A DNA stretch of 64,000 nt, from contig JAFZLF010000009.1 in the NCBI GenBank assembly GCA_017551625.1, positions 124,001 to 188,000 of the forward strand, in the 5' to 3' direction. Position numbers and translations under genes: made by a program. How positions within the stretch are numbered: position 1 is the first letter of the stretch; the number at the start of each line of letters is the position of its first letter. The notes beneath the pieces were generated by a model. The model did no database searches. It saw only the letters and a program-made list of their open reading frames with translations, and had not been told where the DNA came from. Below, piece by piece: positions 43,264 through 51,504 of this stretch. This DNA is from Clostridiales bacterium (GTDB lineage: Bacteria; Bacillota; Clostridia; Saccharofermentanales; Saccharofermentanaceae).

Positions 43264-43718
43264 TGAATAACAACAAGAGATCTATCATCCTCATATCGGT
43301 CCTGGTAGTGCTCGGGATCATCCTGATCATATTCAAGGTGCTCGACGGCAAGCGGAACGTCATCGAGAGGAAGACCGGATACGAAGTGCCGTCCTACTTT
43401 ACGATCGAGAAGTATGTCGCCTACGGATCGATGTTTCACCGCACCGGCTTTGAGGCTAAGATCAAGATCGATTCGGTCGAACACATGAATGAGACGATCG
43501 ACCAGATGCATCAGAAACTGGGCGATAACCATCACGAGATCGATCTTTCGGAGTATAACATCGAAAAGTACGCGCTCTTTTCCGGCGAGAAACTCATCCC
43601 GGAGCCGTCGACGACCTCATGGGTGATCGTCGGGCCGGCGGGGTCCGGGACGCTCGTCGTCTTCATGTGTATCGAGAATCAGCTTGATCCTTACATGTAC
43701 ATGTACTATAACGACTGA
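43263..43718 (+). CDS. Small membrane-anchored protein, unknown function
   Basis: 151 residues. One N-terminal transmembrane helix (SIILISVLVVLGIILIIF, residues about 7-24) anchors a ~125-residue soluble domain, probably outside the cell. I recognise no family; FTIEKYVAYGSMFHRTGFEAKI and WVIVGPAGSGTLVVFMCIENQ are its most distinctive stretches. The second is glycine-rich but is not a P-loop. The ATG shares one base with the tatD stop, so it is the last gene of the metG-tatD operon. Confidence 0.7.
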   Translation: MNNNKRSIILISVLVVLGIILIIFKVLDGKRNVIERKTGYEVPSYFTIEKYVAYGSMFHRTGFEAKIKIDSVEHMNETIDQMHQKLGDNHHEIDLSEYNIEKYALFSGEKLIPEPSTTSWVIVGPAGSGTLVVFMCIENQLDPYMYMYYND

Positions 43719-43737
43719 ACCGACCGGTGCGGATAAT

Positions 43738-43766
43738 TTGTTGAAAAATTATACTGCCGGTATACT
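43738..43766 (+). promoter_or_regulatory. Promoter of the 46-residue ORF
   Basis: TTGTTG, 17-base spacer, TATACT, about 80 bases ahead of the small ORF. Confidence 0.5.
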
Positions 43767-43846
43767 GACAAATGAAATCAGGAGTGGTAAAGTACAAATA
43801 TCAGTAGAGAAACTGAACGAAATTGAACGAAAGGAGTGTCTCATAA

Positions 43847-43987
43847 GTGAAAAAGATTTATACAGCCAAAACGATGCATCACACAGCGATTGCCAACTAC
43901 GTCGTGTCTGTCAAAGGCATGAAGGGCTTGGTCATTACATCCGGTCATATTTATGGAAAAGCGATTGTGGGACACGCTAAGATATAG
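43847..43987 (+). CDS. Small basic protein of 46 residues, unknown
   Basis: GTG start with AAAGGAG upstream. The protein runs MKKIYTAKTMHHTAIANYVV to HIYGKAIVGHAKI, is basic (several Lys and His) and moderately hydrophobic in the middle. It has its own promoter and a perfect terminator 29 bases after the stop, which argues that it is a genuine expressed unit. I recognise no family. The XRE regulator next downstream, beyond the terminator, may control it, but that is a guess from position. Confidence 0.6.
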   Translation: MKKIYTAKTMHHTAIANYVVSVKGMKGLVITSGHIYGKAIVGHAKI

Positions 43988-44016
43988 TGTTTCGCAAGAT
44001 TATGGGAATCACACGG

Positions 44017-44051
44017 CCGCTTTTCCGAACATGACGGAAAAGCGGTTTTTT
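44017..44051 (+). terminator. Strong terminator after the small ORF
   Basis: CCGCTTTTCCG pairs perfectly with CGGAAAAGCGG (11 bp), loop AACATGA, then six T. Confidence 0.92.
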
Positions 44052-44080
44052 ATTAGCAAAATATAAAGGGGGAATGCCTT

Positions 44081-44311
44081 ATGCTACCAATCATCAACAT
44101 GGAAGAAACAGGAAGTAACATCGTTCGGCTCCGTGAGGATGCCGGGCTCTCCGTCAGAGATCTTCAGGATATATTCGGATTTGCCACGCCGCAGGCGATC
44201 TACAAGTGGCAGAGAGGAGTGAGCATGCCGACCATCGACAATCTCCTGGTCCTCTCACTCACATTCCGTGTACCGATCGAAAGGATCCTGGTGGTCGATC
44301 AGGTTTCTTAA
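44081..44311 (+). CDS. Small XRE-family helix-turn-helix regulator
   Basis: 76 residues. A Cro/C1-type helix-turn-helix covers IVRLREDAGLSVRDLQDIFGF, then the recognition helix ATPQAIYKWQRGVSMPTIDNLLVLS and a helix LTFRVPIERILV. This short form is common in Clostridia, and some relatives respond to peptides or control small neighbours. A GGGGGAAT site precedes the ATG. It is followed after 15 bases by copy 2 of the hairpin motif. Its promoter is not clear; it could be reached by read-through of the preceding terminator. Confidence 0.85.
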   Translation: MLPIINMEETGSNIVRLREDAGLSVRDLQDIFGFATPQAIYKWQRGVSMPTIDNLLVLSLTFRVPIERILVVDQVS

Positions 44312-44326
44312 TAAAATGATAATTTA

Positions 44327-44399
44327 CGAAAGAGAGAAGCTTTCTCGTGCTGGTCCTCGTCTATTGGACTGCGGAGGCACGGAAAGCTTCTCTCTTTCG
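44327..44399 (+). other. Repeated structured hairpin motif, copy 2 (long)
   Basis: An 18-bp perfect outer stem (44327-44344 with 44382-44399), one bulged T, CGTGC/GCACG, then TGG unpaired, TCC/GGA, TC opposite TGC, and an apical hairpin GTC-TATTG-GAC. The core TGG-TCC-TC and TGC-GGA are identical to copy 1 at 33578. No T-run follows the outer stem, so it is not a standard terminator. It lies between the XRE stop and the uvrB promoter. Confidence 0.7.
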
Positions 44400-44478
44400 C
44401 AAGCATTCCGATTAAGAATGAGCTGATCTTAGGGGGGACGGAAAAGCATTTTTGTTTAGTGATTAACCGGATCTGATA

Positions 44479-44507
44479 TAGACAAAGCACCTGCCCGGTG
44501 CTATACT
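44479..44507 (+). promoter_or_regulatory. uvrB promoter
   Basis: TAGACA, 17-base spacer, TATACT. Expected start near 44514 gives a 36-base leader to the ATG at 44550. No LexA box is evident to me at this site. Confidence 0.6.
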
Positions 44508-44549
44508 GAATTAAACGAAAATATGTTCGAAACGATAGGCAGGCATCGT

Positions 44550-46571
44550 ATGTACGAGAATACAGTTCCGTTCAAAATCCATTCCGACTATATACCCACG
44601 GGCGACCAGCCGCAGGCGATCGAGGCGCTTGTCGACGGTCTGAATGCAGGCATGCGCGGACAGACGCTGCTGGGTGTGACCGGTTCCGGTAAGACTTTCA
44701 CGATGGCGAACATCATCGAGAAGACACAGCGCCCGACGCTGGTCATCGCTCCGAATAAGACCCTCGCCGCCCAGCTTGCCGCGGAGTTCAAGGCATTCTT
44801 TCCCGAAAATGCGGTCGAGTTCTTCGTTTCCTACTATGATTATTACCAGCCGGAGGCGTACATCGCATCTACAGATACATTCATCGAGAAGGACTGCGAT
44901 ATCAACGATGAGATCGACCGGATGCGTCACAGTGCGACCAGTTCTCTTCTCGAGAGAAGAGATGTCATCGTTGTCGCGTCTGTCTCATGCATCTATGGTC
45001 TCGGAGATCCGGCGGACTATAAGGACCTGATGGTCAACCTCCGTCAGGGAATGGTCGTGTCACGTGATGCCGTGATCCGTAAGCTCATCGATCTTCAGTA
45101 TGTGAGAAATGACTACGAGATCACCCGTGGCGCCTTCCGCGTGAAGGGGGATACGCTCGATATCTTCCCGCCGTCTTCGGAAGAACTTCTGACGCGTGTG
45201 ACTTTCTTCGGAGACGAGATCGAGAAGATCTCGGAAGTGCACTATCTGACCGGTAAGATCGTCTGGAACCGTAACTATTCAGTGATTTTCCCGGCGTCCC
45301 ACTATGCGACGACGAAGGCCAAGCTCGAGCGTGCGGTCGTGACGATCGAGGAAGAACTCGAAGATAGGCTGAAGGAGCTTCGGGAGGCGGGAAAGCTCAT
45401 CGAGGCGTACCGTCTCGAGCAGAGGACGAGATACGATCTGGAGATGCTCTCGGAGACGGGATTCGTGAAGGGGATCGAGAATTATTCCCGCCATCTCACG
45501 CAGAGAAAGCCAGGATCTCCGCCATATACGCTCATGGACTTTATGCCGGAGGATTATCTTCTGATGATCGATGAGTCGCACGTGACGGTCCCGCAGATCG
45601 GCGCGATGTATAACGGCGACCGCTCCCGTAAGACCACGCTTGTGGAGTACGGTTTCCGCCTGCCGTCTGCATTTGATAATCGTCCTCTGAAGTTTGAGGA
45701 ATTCGAGAAGAAGATGGGGCAGACGATCTTCGTTTCCGCGACACCGTCGAAGTATGAGGCTGAGCACAGTGAGAAGACGGTCGAGCAGATCATCCGCCCG
45801 ACGGGTCTTCTCGATCCGGAGATCTCGATCCGTCCGGTCGAGGGACAGATGGAGGATATACTGACCGAGATCCGCCAGACGGTAGAAAAGGGCGAGAGAG
45901 CTCTGATCCTGACGCTGACGAAGAAGATGTCGGAGGATCTGACCGGGTACCTCAAGCAGGAGGAGATCCGTGTCAAGTATCTCCATTCCGATATCGATAC
46001 GGTGGACCGCATGAAGATCCTGCGCGAACTCCGTCAGGGAGAATTTGATGTGCTCGTGGGCATCAACCTCCTGCGTGAGGGACTCGATATTCCTGAGGTT
46101 TCGCTCCTGATGATCCTCGATGCGGATAAGGAGGGTTTCCTCCGCTCGACGAGATCGCTCATCCAGATGATCGGTCGCGCCGCGCGTAACGTAAACGGAC
46201 GGGTCATCTTCTATGCGGATGACGTGACGGACTCCATGTTCGAGGCGGTTTCGGAGACAAACCGTCGCCGGGAGATCCAGATCCGTTATAATGAAGAGCA
46301 TAACATCACGCCGAAGAGCGTCTCGAAGGAAGTGCGCGATATGCTGCAGACCATCGAGGAAGTCAGCTCGGAGGAAGAGATCGACATGAAAGATCTGTCG
46401 GATCTCGTAAATGAGAAGAAGACGCATATGTCCCGAAAGGAGCTTGAAAAGCTGGCGGCTCGTCTCGATAAGGAGATGAAGGCGGCGGCGAAGGAACTGG
46501 CTTTCGAAGAGGCGGCGAGACTTCGTGACCTGCTTGTCGTCGTGAAGGGGAAGCTCGGAGACGGAAAGTAA
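44550..46571 (+). CDS. uvrB: Excinuclease ABC subunit B
   Basis: DNA damage-recognition helicase of nucleotide excision repair, 673 residues. P-loop [17 protein letters not shown], the beta-hairpin region [25 protein letters not shown], the helicase motifs LIDESH-like [13 protein letters not shown] and [12 protein letters not shown], and a C-terminal UVR motif [15 protein letters not shown] prefer the ATG at 44550 to the in-frame ATG at 44523: AGGCAGG is well placed before it and the promoter would leave too short a leader for the other. uvrA is not in the window. Confidence 0.96.
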   Translation: MYENTVPFKIHSDYIPTGDQPQAIEALVDGLNAGMRGQTLLGVTGSGKTFTMANIIEKTQRPTLVIAPNKTLAAQLAAEFKAFFPENAVEFFVSYYDYYQPEAYIASTDTFIEKDCDINDEIDRMRHSATSSLLERRDVIVVASVSCIYGLGDPADYKDLMVNLRQGMVVSRDAVIRKLIDLQYVRNDYEITRGAFRVKGDTLDIFPPSSEELLTRVTFFGDEIEKISEVHYLTGKIVWNRNYSVIFPASHYATTKAKLERAVVTIEEELEDRLKELREAGKLIEAYRLEQRTRYDLEMLSETGFVKGIENYSRHLTQRKPGSPPYTLMDFMPEDYLLMIDESHVTVPQIGAMYNGDRSRKTTLVEYGFRLPSAFDNRPLKFEEFEKKMGQTIFVSATPSKYEAEHSEKTVEQIIRPTGLLDPEISIRPVEGQMEDILTEIRQTVEKGERALILTLTKKMSEDLTGYLKQEEIRVKYLHSDIDTVDRMKILRELRQGEFDVLVGINLLREGLDIPEVSLLMILDADKEGFLRSTRSLIQMIGRAARNVNGRVIFYADDVTDSMFEAVSETNRRREIQIRYNEEHNITPKSVSKEVRDMLQTIEEVSSEEEIDMKDLSDLVNEKKTHMSRKELEKLAARLDKEMKAAAKELAFEEAARLRDLLVVVKGKLGDGK

Positions 46572-46619
46572 CATCTGGGCATGGGGTTCACTTTCAAAGA
46601 GTGAAACGAGGTTAGTGAT

Positions 46620-49600
46620 ATGAGTGAAGAAAAACTACAGGGATTCGTACACCTGCATCTGCATACGGAATATAGTCTTCTCGATGGTGCGATCCGCATC
46701 AAGCGTCTCGCCGCCCGGCTCAAGGAACTGGGCATGACGGCCTGCGCGATCACGGATCACGGTTCCATGTACGGCACTGTCGAGTTCTATAAGGCGATGA
46801 CAGAGGAAGGGATCCATCCTATCATCGGCTGCGAGGTGTACGTAGCTCCGCGTAGCCGTTATATGAAGGAAGCAGAGGACCGCGTATATTACCATCTGAT
46901 CCTTCTGGCGAAGAATCAGGAAGGACTGATCAACCTCAACCGCCTGGTCTCGGCCGGTTTTACGGAGGGTTTCTACTACAAGCCCAGAGTGGATCATGAA
47001 CTGCTGGAGAAGTATTCGGAAGGATTGATCGCACTGTCGGCCTGCATCTCCGGAGAGGTGGCGTCGCGGATACTGAAGGATGATACGGAAGGGGCGAAGG
47101 AGTCCGCACTCTGGTATGACCGTGTATTCGGACGGGGGAATTACTATCTGGAGATCCAGAGTAATCAGATCCCGGAACAGCAGAAGGTGAACTCCCAGCT
47201 GATCCGGCTCTCGAACGAGACGGGGATCCCGCTGGTGGCGACGAATGACTGCCACTATATGTATAAGGAGGACGCCGGGTCTCACGAGGTGCTCCTGTGT
47301 ATGCAGACCGGCAAGAAGATGACCGACCCGGACCGGATGCGCATGCCTTCGCAGGACTTTTATATCAAGTCCGAAGAGGAGATGCGCAGGTATTTTGCCT
47401 CAGTGCCGTCTGCGATCGAGAATACGACGAAGATTGCCAGTATGTGCCATGCGGAGTATACCTTCGATCAGATCCACCTGCCGGCTTTTGATGTTCCGCT
47501 CGAGTATGCGGATGCCGAGGAATTCTTGCGGCACCTCTGCGAAGAGGGGCTCAAGGACCGGCTGTCGGATTGCCAGGATGAGGAGCGGATCGCGGAGTAC
47601 CGTAAACGTGCCGAATACGAGATGAGTGTCATTACTTCGATGGGATATACCGATTATTATCTAATCGTGTGGGATTATATCCGGTTCGCCAGAGATAACG
47701 GGATCATGGTCGGACCGGGCCGTGGTTCCGGCGCCGGTTCTCTCGTGGCCTACGCACTAAAGATCACGAATATCGATCCCATCAAGTATAACCTGATCTT
47801 CGAGCGTTTCCTGAATAGCGAACGTGTCAGCATGCCTGACTTTGATATCGACTTTTGTGTCGAGAGAAGACAGGAAGTGATCGACTATGTCACGAAGAAA
47901 TACGGCGCAGACCGTGTCGCGCAGGTCGTGACGTTCGGGACGCTGGCTGCCCGGGCCTGTATCAAGGATGTGGCGAGAGCGCTGGATCTGTCTTTCTCCG
48001 ACAGCGACCGGATCTGTAAGATGGTGCCGGATAATCTGGGCATCACGATCAAGGATGCCCTGAAGCTGTCTCCGGATCTGAAGAATGAATATGAGAACAA
48101 TGATGTGGTAAAGCAGGTCATCGATATCGCGCTGAAGTTTGAGGGGATGCCGCGCCATACGTCTACCCATGCGGCCGGCGTGATCATCTCGGCAAAACCG
48201 CTTACCGAGATCGCTCCGCTGGCGAAGAATGATGACTCGGTGGTCGTGCAGTTTGCGAAGGCAAATGCGGAAGAGATCGGTCTTCTGAAGTTTGACTTTC
48301 TGGGACTTCGCACGCTTACGGTGATGCGCGATACGGCGCAGATGGTCCTCGAGAATCAGGGGATCGAGATCGACTTTGACCGGATCCCGATGGATGAGCC
48401 GGCCGTGTACGAGATGATCAGCCGGGGTGAAACGGAGGGGGTATTCCAGCTTGAAAGTTCGGGAATGACTTCCTTTATGACTGACCTTAAGCCGTCTTCG
48501 CTTGAGGATATCATCGCGGGTATCTCGCTTTACCGCCCGGGTCCGATGGACCAGATCCCGAAGTATGTGGCGGCGCGTCATGATCCTTCTTCGATCAAGT
48601 ACGACCATCCGCTTCTGGAGCCGATCCTGAATATGACATACGGCTGCATGATCTACCAGGAACAGGTCATGCAGATCGTCAGAGATCTGGCCGGATTCTC
48701 CATGGGCCAGTCCGATAATATCCGCCGTGCCATGGCGAAGAAAAAGGCCTCCATGATGGAGAAGTACCGCCAGATATTCATCTACGGCGGGAAAGACGAG
48801 AAGGGAAGAGAAGTCGAGGGGGCGATCGCTCACGGTGTATCCGAGCCTATCGCCAGGAAGATCTTCGATGACGTGACACAGTTTGCCGGTTATGCTTTTA
48901 ATAAGTCCCATGCGGCGGCATATGCCGTAGTCGGCTACTATACGGCATACCTTAAGTATCACTACCCGACAGAGTTTATGGCCGCGATGCTTAACAGCTT
49001 CCTCGGCAACCAGTCCCAGTCAGCCTGGTACACCTCGGTAGCAAAGAAGATGGGCATCTCTATTCTTCCGCCATCAGTAAACAAGAGCACAGTGCATTTC
49101 GCAACGGAAGGAGACCGCGCGATCCGCATCGGTCTGACGGCTGTAAAGAATGTAGGAGAGAATGCGGTCAGAAAACTCGTGATCGATCGGGAAGTCAACG
49201 GTGTTTTTACTTCTTTCGGAGATTTCCTGCGCAGAAGCGAAGCACTGGAGATCAATAAGAAGATGATCGAGAGTCTCATCTATTCTTCTGCGATGGATGA
49301 GTTCGGTATTCCCAGATCACAGATGCTCGGAGCGGTCGAGCCGTATCTGGCGAGCCTGGCGTCGACGAGACGATCGGCGATGGAAGGACAGATCTCGATA
49401 TTTAGTCTTCTTGGGGATGAGGCCGCAGCTCAAGCAGAAGAACCGGTGCTTCCGAATGTGAGTGAATTCCCGATGGAAGAACGGCTCATGAAAGAAAAGG
49501 AGATGGTGGGCCTTTATATCTCGGGGCATCCTCTGAATAACTATAAGAAAGCGATCGAGCAGACCGATACGGACTACACGTCTTTTCTTCGTACGGTCGA

Positions 49601-50312
49601 TGATGAATTCGCATCCGGTCGTGTTCTCAAGGACAAGGAACAGGTGATCATGGCCGGACTGATCGCTAAGCGGGCGCAGAAGACGACCAAGAACGGGGAT
49701 TTCATGTGTATCCTCCGGATCGAGGACCTCTTCGGAGACTACGATGTACTCGTGTTTCCGAAAGCCTATAGTCAGTACAGTCAGGTAATCCAGTCCTCCA
49801 GGGTGCTCCTGATGCGGGGAAGAGTGCAGGTCGATGATGATGCGGTCAAGCTTGTTCTGGATGACTGTGTAACGCTCAGCCGCGATGACGAACCGCTTTG
49901 TCAGCTTCCGCCTCCGAAATCCGGTTTCGGTTATAAGCGCGGAAACGGGTATCAGAAGAGCGACAAGGGTCCGGATACGGCAGCTGCCCCCCGGAATGCG
50001 GGCGCAGAAAATGGAAGTGTGTCCGGTGCGGCCGGACAGGTGAACAGTGCCACTGCTCCGGAAAATGACACGAGAAAAGATGTGCCGACAAGACGCCTGG
50101 CACTACGGTATTTCGGTGCGTCGGATGATGAGGGATATAATAGGATCCTGGCGACATGCGCATACTTCCACGGTGATACGCCTGTCTATGTGGCCCTCCC
50201 CAAAGAAAAGAAGAGTATACGCCTTCCTTCCGAATATGACATCGAGTGGAGCCGGGAGGTGTGCTCGATCCTGATCAAGGAATTGGGCATGGAAAATGTT
50301 TCTCTGTTCTGA
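46620..50312 (+). CDS. dnaE: DNA polymerase III alpha subunit, DnaE type
   Basis: 1230 residues. The N-terminal PHP domain (FVHLHLHTEYSLLDGAIRI, ACAITDHGSMYG) keeps its metal ligands. The polymerase core has VGPGRGSGAGSLVAYAL, the catalytic aspartates in SMPDFDIDFCVERRQEVI, GVFQLESSGM and LYRPGPMDQIPKYV. Helix-hairpin-helix and OB-fold parts follow (AQKTTKNGDFMCILRIED). There is no exonuclease insert, so it is not PolC. It is longer than Bacillus DnaE (about 1115) because of a ~120-residue tail with an N/G/A-rich linker. Nearby uvrB, mutS2 and pfkA match common Clostridia context. Confidence 0.96.
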   Translation: MSEEKLQGFVHLHLHTEYSLLDGAIRIKRLAARLKELGMTACAITDHGSMYGTVEFYKAMTEEGIHPIIGCEVYVAPRSRYMKEAEDRVYYHLILLAKNQEGLINLNRLVSAGFTEGFYYKPRVDHELLEKYSEGLIALSACISGEVASRILKDDTEGAKESALWYDRVFGRGNYYLEIQSNQIPEQQKVNSQLIRLSNETGIPLVATNDCHYMYKEDAGSHEVLLCMQTGKKMTDPDRMRMPSQDFYIKSEEEMRRYFASVPSAIENTTKIASMCHAEYTFDQIHLPAFDVPLEYADAEEFLRHLCEEGLKDRLSDCQDEERIAEYRKRAEYEMSVITSMGYTDYYLIVWDYIRFARDNGIMVGPGRGSGAGSLVAYALKITNIDPIKYNLIFERFLNSERVSMPDFDIDFCVERRQEVIDYVTKKYGADRVAQVVTFGTLAARACIKDVARALDLSFSDSDRICKMVPDNLGITIKDALKLSPDLKNEYENNDVVKQVIDIALKFEGMPRHTSTHAAGVIISAKPLTEIAPLAKNDDSVVVQFAKANAEEIGLLKFDFLGLRTLTVMRDTAQMVLENQGIEIDFDRIPMDEPAVYEMISRGETEGVFQLESSGMTSFMTDLKPSSLEDIIAGISLYRPGPMDQIPKYVAARHDPSSIKYDHPLLEPILNMTYGCMIYQEQVMQIVRDLAGFSMGQSDNIRRAMAKKKASMMEKYRQIFIYGGKDEKGREVEGAIAHGVSEPIARKIFDDVTQFAGYAFNKSHAAAYAVVGYYTAYLKYHYPTEFMAAMLNSFLGNQSQSAWYTSVAKKMGISILPPSVNKSTVHFATEGDRAIRIGLTAVKNVGENAVRKLVIDREVNGVFTSFGDFLRRSEALEINKKMIESLIYSSAMDEFGIPRSQMLGAVEPYLASLASTRRSAMEGQISIFSLLGDEAAAQAEEPVLPNVSEFPMEERLMKEKEMVGLYISGHPLNNYKKAIEQTDTDYTSFLRTVDDEFASGRVLKDKEQVIMAGLIAKRAQKTTKNGDFMCILRIEDLFGDYDVLVFPKAYSQYSQVIQSSRVLLMRGRVQVDDDAVKLVLDDCVTLSRDDEPLCQLPPPKSGFGYKRGNGYQKSDKGPDTAAAPRNAGAENGSVSGAAGQVNSATAPENDTRKDVPTRRLALRYFGASDDEGYNRILATCAYFHGDTPVYVALPKEKKSIRLPSEYDIEWSREVCSILIKELGMENVSLF

Positions 50313-50323
50313 TTGGTTTTTGG

Positions 50324-50329
50324 TATAAT
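50324..50329 (+). promoter_or_regulatory. pfkA promoter -10 box
   Basis: TATAAT preceded by TGG (extended -10), 65 bases before the pfkA start; -35 weak. Confidence 0.5.
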
Positions 50330-50393
50330 ACTTTTAGTTATTCGTTTAGAAGAATGAAGAAGGGCGAAAGCTCCGGAAAAAGGGAGAAGACAT

Positions 50394-51443
50394 ATGTTTG
50401 AAGAATATACGAATGGAAATCTGCCGAACCTGAAGGAAATGGTCGCGAAGAACTACGCGCAGATCGACTTAAGCCAGGAGCCTGAAGTCAGAGGAGTCGG
50501 TATCCTTACGTCCGGCGGCGATGCTCCGGGCATGAATGCGACGATCCGCGCGGTCGTGCGTGCCGGAACCAAGGCCGGTTTTAAGATGATGGGCGTGACC
50601 CGTGGTTATCACGGCCTTTGGAAGGGTGAGGTCAAGGAACTCGGTCACAGAGATGTTTCCGAGACACTCCAGCGCGGCGGTACTTTCCTGATGACTGCCA
50701 GATCGAAGAGCTTCGAGACACCGGCCGGAGTCCTGCAGGGCGCGAAGATGTGTAAAGTGTTCAGCATCGACTGTCTGGTCGTGGTCGGTGGCGACGGTTC
50801 TTTTAAAGGCGCGAGAGATCTGGCTCGTATAGGTATCCCGGTCATCGGTATCCCGGGCACGATCGATAACGATGTTGCCTGCACCGAGTATACGATCGGC
50901 TATGACACGGCGATGAATACTGCGATGGAGGCAATCGACAAACTCCGTGATACGGCCTCTTCTCATGAGCGCTGCAGCGTCATCGAGGTCATGGGCCGTC
51001 ACGCAGGATACATCGCGCTGAACGTCGGTATCGCGACCGGTGCGGAGATCATTCTCCTGCCGGAGGTGCCGTGGGACATGAAGGAAGTCATCAAGACGAT
51101 CCTCGACTGCAGAAATAAGGGCAAGCGCCACTACATCGTCATCGTGGCAGAGGGCGCCGGTGATGCGACAGAGATCGCCAAGAAGATCGAAGATGCGACG
51201 GAGATCGAATCCCGTCCGACGATCCTCGGGCACCTCCAGAGAGGCGGAAGCCCGACGCTCCGTGACCGCACGATGGCGAGCCTCATGGGCGTGCGTGCGA
51301 TCGAGTGCATCAAGGATAAGAGATTGAATCGTCTCGTGGTCTACAGACATGGTGAGATCACAGACGTAGATATCGAAGAAGGTCTGGCCATGAAGAAGAG
51401 TATCTCTCTGGATGAAGTGGAAAGATCGAAGCTTCTTTCCTAA
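50394..51443 (+). CDS. pfkA: 6-phosphofructokinase, ATP type
   Basis: Phosphorylates fructose 6-phosphate in glycolysis. 349 residues. Motifs are GILTSGGDAPGMNATIRAVV, VVVGGDGSFKGARDL (GGDGS, the ATP-type residue, against GGDDS in pyrophosphate-dependent forms), IPGTIDNDV with the catalytic aspartates, MGRHAGYIAL and LGHLQRGGSP. About 33 N-terminal residues (MFEEYTNGNLPNLKEMVAKN and on) precede the usual start, an extension not found in Bacillus PfkA. GGGAGAAG precedes the ATG. mutS2 follows after 61 bases. Confidence 0.95.
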   Translation: MFEEYTNGNLPNLKEMVAKNYAQIDLSQEPEVRGVGILTSGGDAPGMNATIRAVVRAGTKAGFKMMGVTRGYHGLWKGEVKELGHRDVSETLQRGGTFLMTARSKSFETPAGVLQGAKMCKVFSIDCLVVVGGDGSFKGARDLARIGIPVIGIPGTIDNDVACTEYTIGYDTAMNTAMEAIDKLRDTASSHERCSVIEVMGRHAGYIALNVGIATGAEIILLPEVPWDMKEVIKTILDCRNKGKRHYIVIVAEGAGDATEIAKKIEDATEIESRPTILGHLQRGGSPTLRDRTMASLMGVRAIECIKDKRLNRLVVYRHGEITDVDIEEGLAMKKSISLDEVERSKLLS

Positions 51444-51504
51444 AGAATAAAGAATAGCTTTTCTAAGGATAAATAGGGCTTCTTCGAGGAAATAAGAGGA
51501 GTCT

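Noticed and set aside
43684-43980. 98-codon plus-strand frame overlapping the end of the membrane-anchored gene
   Set aside because: It lacks a ribosome site, and the 46-residue gene in another frame has one plus its own promoter.
45279-46574. 431-codon minus-strand frame opposite uvrB
   Set aside because: Antisense shadow of a fully conserved repair gene.
47757-48962. 401-codon minus-strand frame opposite dnaE
   Set aside because: Antisense to the catalytic core of DnaE, with no ribosome site and no domain.
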